Shown here: one piece after another, positions 61,724-64,000 of the stretch | Layout: each line of letters begins with the position of its first letter | How positions within the stretch are numbered: position 1 is the first letter of the stretch | Assembly: GCA_049306095.1 (NCBI GenBank) | Contig: JBAQPU010000023.1 | Location: 11,840 to 75,839 of the forward strand | Direction: 5' to 3' | Length of the DNA stretch: 64,000 nucleotides | From: UBA2336 sp049306095 | GTDB taxonomy: Bacteria > Bacteroidota > Bacteroidia > Cytophagales > Cyclobacteriaceae | The notes under the pieces: model-generated | What the model was told of the DNA's origin: nothing | Databases searched by the model: none | Seen by the model: only the letters and a program-made list of their open reading frames with translations | Translations under genes and position numbers: made by a program

Positions 61724-63330
61724 AGCTAATCACTGAAGCGTCAGCAGAAAAGTTAAGGGGCGGCTTTTATACCCCGGAAAAGATTGCGGAATTTGTACTT
61801 CGTTGGGGAATTAACGGAAGTACGTCTTCTGACATCCTTGAGCCAAGTTGTGGTGATGGTGTTTTCTTGGAACAGATTTATAAGAATAAGTTCAAATACA
61901 AGTCGATAACGGCTGTCGAGTTGGACGAAATAGAGGCAGAGAAAGCCAACTCAATTCCGCTTAAAAATCGTCAAGTAATTAACTCAGACTTCCATACTTA
62001 CTGTAACAATACAAGACAGCGTTTTGATTTAGTTGTTGGCAATCCTCCTTATATACGTTATCAGTTTTTTGACAGAAAGCAACAGGTAGAAGCTGAGGAC
62101 ATTTTTATCAAAGCGGGACTAACTTATTCAAAACTTACAAATGCTTGGGTATCGTTCGTAGTCGGGTCTTCTCTTTTACTCAAGGAGGAGGGTGGAAAAA
62201 TTGGCTTCGTCCTTCCAGCCGAAATATTGCAAGTATCTTTTGCCCAGCAGTTGAGAAATTTCATTGCTCACTTCTATAACAAAATCAATATTATTTCCTT
62301 CGAAAAGCTGGTATTCCCCAACATTCAACAAGAAGTTGTTTTATTGTTATGTGAAAAAAATAATACAAAAGAGCATCTAATCGAACACATCGAATTAAAG
62401 GACGCAGACAGTTTAGCATCCCTTGATGTTGCGAGATTGAAAAGCCCGAAAAAGAGAATTGACTTTAAATCTAACAAATGGACTTTTTATTTTTTAGAGC
62501 AAGAAGAGATTGACTTCTTGGAGGACATAGCAACAAGCAGAAACATTCCTGTACTTGGTAAGTTTGCTAACGTTGAAGTTGGAATTACAACAGGGTCAAA
62601 TGACTTTTTCACCGTCCCTCTTTCGACAATTGAAGAGTACGACCTTGAGGACTATGCTAGGCCAATGGTAGGAAGAAGCGTTCAGGTCAATAGCGTTATT
62701 TTCACAGAAAAAGATTGGGAGAAAAATAAATTATCTGAGGCCAAAGCTCACTTATTGGTTTTTCCCGAACGTAAAAATTTGAATAAAAGAAACGGAGCCG
62801 TGAAATATATTGCTTACGGAGAATGCAAAGAAATTCACAAAGGTTACAAAACAGGAATTCGAGATGATTGGTTTGTAGTTCCTTCGTTAAAAATCTCTGA
62901 TGCTTTATTTATCCGGAGAAACAATCTCTATCCACGACTAATCATTAATCAGGCCAAAGCATATACGACAGACACAATGCACAGAGTCTTTCTGAAAGCA
63001 GGCACAAATATCAAAGCACTTACCGCAAGCTATTATAATTCGCTCTCTCTTGCATTTACCGAAGTCTCCGGTAGAAGTCATGGTGGTGGAGTTCTCGAGC
63101 TTATGCCCAATGAAGCAGAACGCGTTTTACTTCCGTACCATAAAGACAACTCATCTTTACTTCCGACAATTGACAAACTGATAAGGAGTAAAACGGACAT
63201 TGATGATGTGCTAAAGATTACAAACCAAGTTATCCTTAAAGAGCACTATGGGTTTACTCAAAAAGAGATAAAATTGGCTCATAGTATTTGGAAGAAATTA
63301 TCGTACAGACGATTGAATCGAGGAAAGTAA
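61720..63330 (+). CDS. N6-adenine DNA methyltransferase (gamma class, Eco57I/TaqI type)
   Basis: 536 residues. Motif X: RGGFYTPEKIAEFVLRWG; motif I: DILEPSCGDGVFLEQIY; acidic motif II: ITAVELDEIEA; motif IV DLVVGNPPYIRYQFF (NPPY, adenine-N6). The C-terminal 280 residues form the target-recognition part. It starts within the Xre gene stop codon. It protects DNA from the PLD nuclease. The order R-C-M on the plus strand with short gaps is one transcription unit. Confidence 0.93.
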   Translation: MKLITEASAEKLRGGFYTPEKIAEFVLRWGINGSTSSDILEPSCGDGVFLEQIYKNKFKYKSITAVELDEIEAEKANSIPLKNRQVINSDFHTYCNNTRQRFDLVVGNPPYIRYQFFDRKQQVEAEDIFIKAGLTYSKLTNAWVSFVVGSSLLLKEEGGKIGFVLPAEILQVSFAQQLRNFIAHFYNKINIISFEKLVFPNIQQEVVLLLCEKNNTKEHLIEHIELKDADSLASLDVARLKSPKKRIDFKSNKWTFYFLEQEEIDFLEDIATSRNIPVLGKFANVEVGITTGSNDFFTVPLSTIEEYDLEDYARPMVGRSVQVNSVIFTEKDWEKNKLSEAKAHLLVFPERKNLNKRNGAVKYIAYGECKEIHKGYKTGIRDDWFVVPSLKISDALFIRRNNLYPRLIINQAKAYTTDTMHRVFLKAGTNIKALTASYYNSLSLAFTEVSGRSHGGGVLELMPNEAERVLLPYHKDNSSLLPTIDKLIRSKTDIDDVLKITNQVILKEHYGFTQKEIKLAHSIWKKLSYRRLNRGK

Positions 63331-63523
63331 GTATTCAAAACCGCACACACATTGCCTGGCCGCACATGCAACCCACATCCAAAGCCAGTCAATAAGTGCG
63401 CTCAGTGCAGTGTAAGCCGACAATGCAGTAAATAAAAATGCCCCACCGCACGACTGAATAATAAAGAGACGTGTAAACATTAACGGGTGACGAAAGACAA
63501 GGCTACGAATGAAGTTCGGAGAA
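63331..63523. other. Noncoding stretch after the methyltransferase
   Basis: No credible gene. It is rich in GCAC-type words (CCGCACACACATTGCC, CCGCACATGC, CCCCACCGCACGAC); CCCCACCGCAC is shared with 60084. An old recombination site may be present, but no clear arms were found. Confidence 0.3.
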
Positions 63524-63708
63524 GGGCCCTACAGCTACCAACAAAATGTTTATGCAATGTGGGGGTTTGGCATTAAATTAAAGTTTATGTTTCATAATGT
63601 AGTTTGGTCACGGGGGACAGTTCGGAGCAGGTCGGGCTTAACATTCCGCTGCGCTTCATTTTTAAGCCCTCCTATTCCCCACACTGCATAAACACAAACG
63701 TTACCACC
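63524..63708 (+). other. attC-like hairpin ending the restriction-modification cassette
   Basis: Left: GGGCCCTACAGCTACCAAC (63524-63542), AAAAT, then GTTTATGCAATGTGGGG (63548-63564). Right: CCCCACACTGCATAAAC (63677-63693), then ACAAAC and GTTACC (63700-63705). The 17-bp arms match at 16 positions; the odd one is a wobble pair only on the bottom strand, the strand that integron integrases act on. Between the arms lies a small GGGCTTAA...TTAAGCCC hairpin and no gene. The outer left end is complementary to the cassette start at 59816. Confidence 0.65.
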
Positions 63709-63793
63709 CATGCGGTCAGACAGAAATAAAAACGGTTTGACTTACAGAAGTGACTTCAGAGGATAAAATAAACGGATACGGTAGACGATTAGA

Positions 63794-63925
63794 TTCCGCG
63801 CGAAGCGCGAATTTTTTTGAGTTTTTGACGCCTCTTGGCCGCCCCCTGGGCGACATGACACCAATCGCGCGACGCGCGAATTTTTTTTCGGTTTGGTGAA
63901 GAAAATTTAGAAAAATCGAAGTCAC
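63794..63925. repeat. Three GC-rich hairpins each followed by a T tract
   Basis: CCGCGCGAAGCGCGAA then seven Ts (63796-63818); TCGCGCGACGCGCGA then nine Ts (63865-63888), a near-perfect palindrome; and CACGAA, T7, CGTG near 63922-63938. The first two are related in sequence (GCGCGAATTTTTTT). They look like tandem terminators or dispersed repeat units. The rest of 63709-64000 shows no gene. Confidence 0.45.
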
Positions 63926-64000
63926 GAATTTTTTTCGTGTATACAGAGTTATTTCTCATCTGTTCGCAGACAATTTTGTCACGTTGGAGAATGTTAATGT

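Noticed and set aside
63509..63691. Plus-strand ORF of 60 codons inside the attC-like site
   Set aside because: It spans both arms of the hairpin and has no protein-like pattern.
63716..63925. Minus-strand ORF of 69 codons through the hairpin region
   Set aside because: It reads through GC-rich palindromes and T tracts (KKFARRA, KKFALRA), giving an artefactual repeat; no family and no promoter.

Overview
The window is chromosomal DNA of a member of the Bacteroidota, most likely of the Cytophagales type. The signs are a SusC/SusD outer-membrane pair, a PorP/SprF protein and a giant protein with a gliding-motility/type IX secretion C-terminal domain, an arginine pathway built on the acetyl/succinyl-ornithine transcarbamylase, MacB-like permeases, and several promoters with the Bacteroidota -7 box TAnnTTTG. 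No rRNA, tRNA, CRISPR array or insertion sequence was recognised.

Layout. 1-5518 (minus): an arginine operon in the order GNAT (ArgA-like), argG, argC, argD, argF', argB (cut by the window edge), behind a leader of about 300 nt with six compact hairpins. 5900-8730: a TRIC-type channel, an ECF sigma factor with a small membrane protein, a REP-like element and PorP. 8892-14162: a 1756-residue secreted protein with a duplicated propeller + PKD unit. 14273-17455: small genes, Sua5 and phosphofructokinase. 17.53-21.0 kb: an AT-richer insert, all genes on the plus strand and separated by attC-like palindromes, holding a ParE/RelE-type toxin-antitoxin pair, a lone TrpF-like protein, a methyltransferase, a frameshifted alpha/beta hydrolase and a small membrane protein. 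21.4-35.2 kb: pgk, an RRM protein, an SLC13 transporter, a sigma/anti-sigma pair, ahcY, a DsbA-like protein, a histidine kinase with an added C-terminal STAS/SEC14-like domain, a sialidase-like protein, a three-gene export/metal-type ABC cluster and birA. 35.3-45.1 kb: rsfS, ftsH, lpxH, an NtrC/NtrY-type two-component pair, acyl carrier protein, a lipid kinase-like protein and a DUF2911 protein. 45.2-53.3 kb (minus): propeller sensor kinase, LuxR-type regulator, SusC, SusD. 53.3-57.7 kb: a lipoprotein, a MacB-like permease and a TPR/propeller protein.

57.7-64.0 kb: a tyrosine recombinase with a distinctive N-terminal domain and a structured upstream region, followed on the same strand by a PIN toxin-antitoxin pair and a restriction-modification operon (PLD-type endonuclease, Xre-type controller, N6-adenine methyltransferase). 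The restriction-modification unit is bounded by short sequences that are inverted complements of each other across 3.7 kb, followed by an attC-like hairpin. This is the geometry expected of an integron-type cassette.

The most interesting proposal is that both AT-rich regions are integron-like cassette arrays. They share the cassette-end sequence CAGCNCNCAAYACCTTGTT and right ends of the form CAAAC(C)GTT. The only recombinase in view is not a canonical IntI. Sites and complementarities are read directly from the sequence; mobility and the link to this recombinase are inference.
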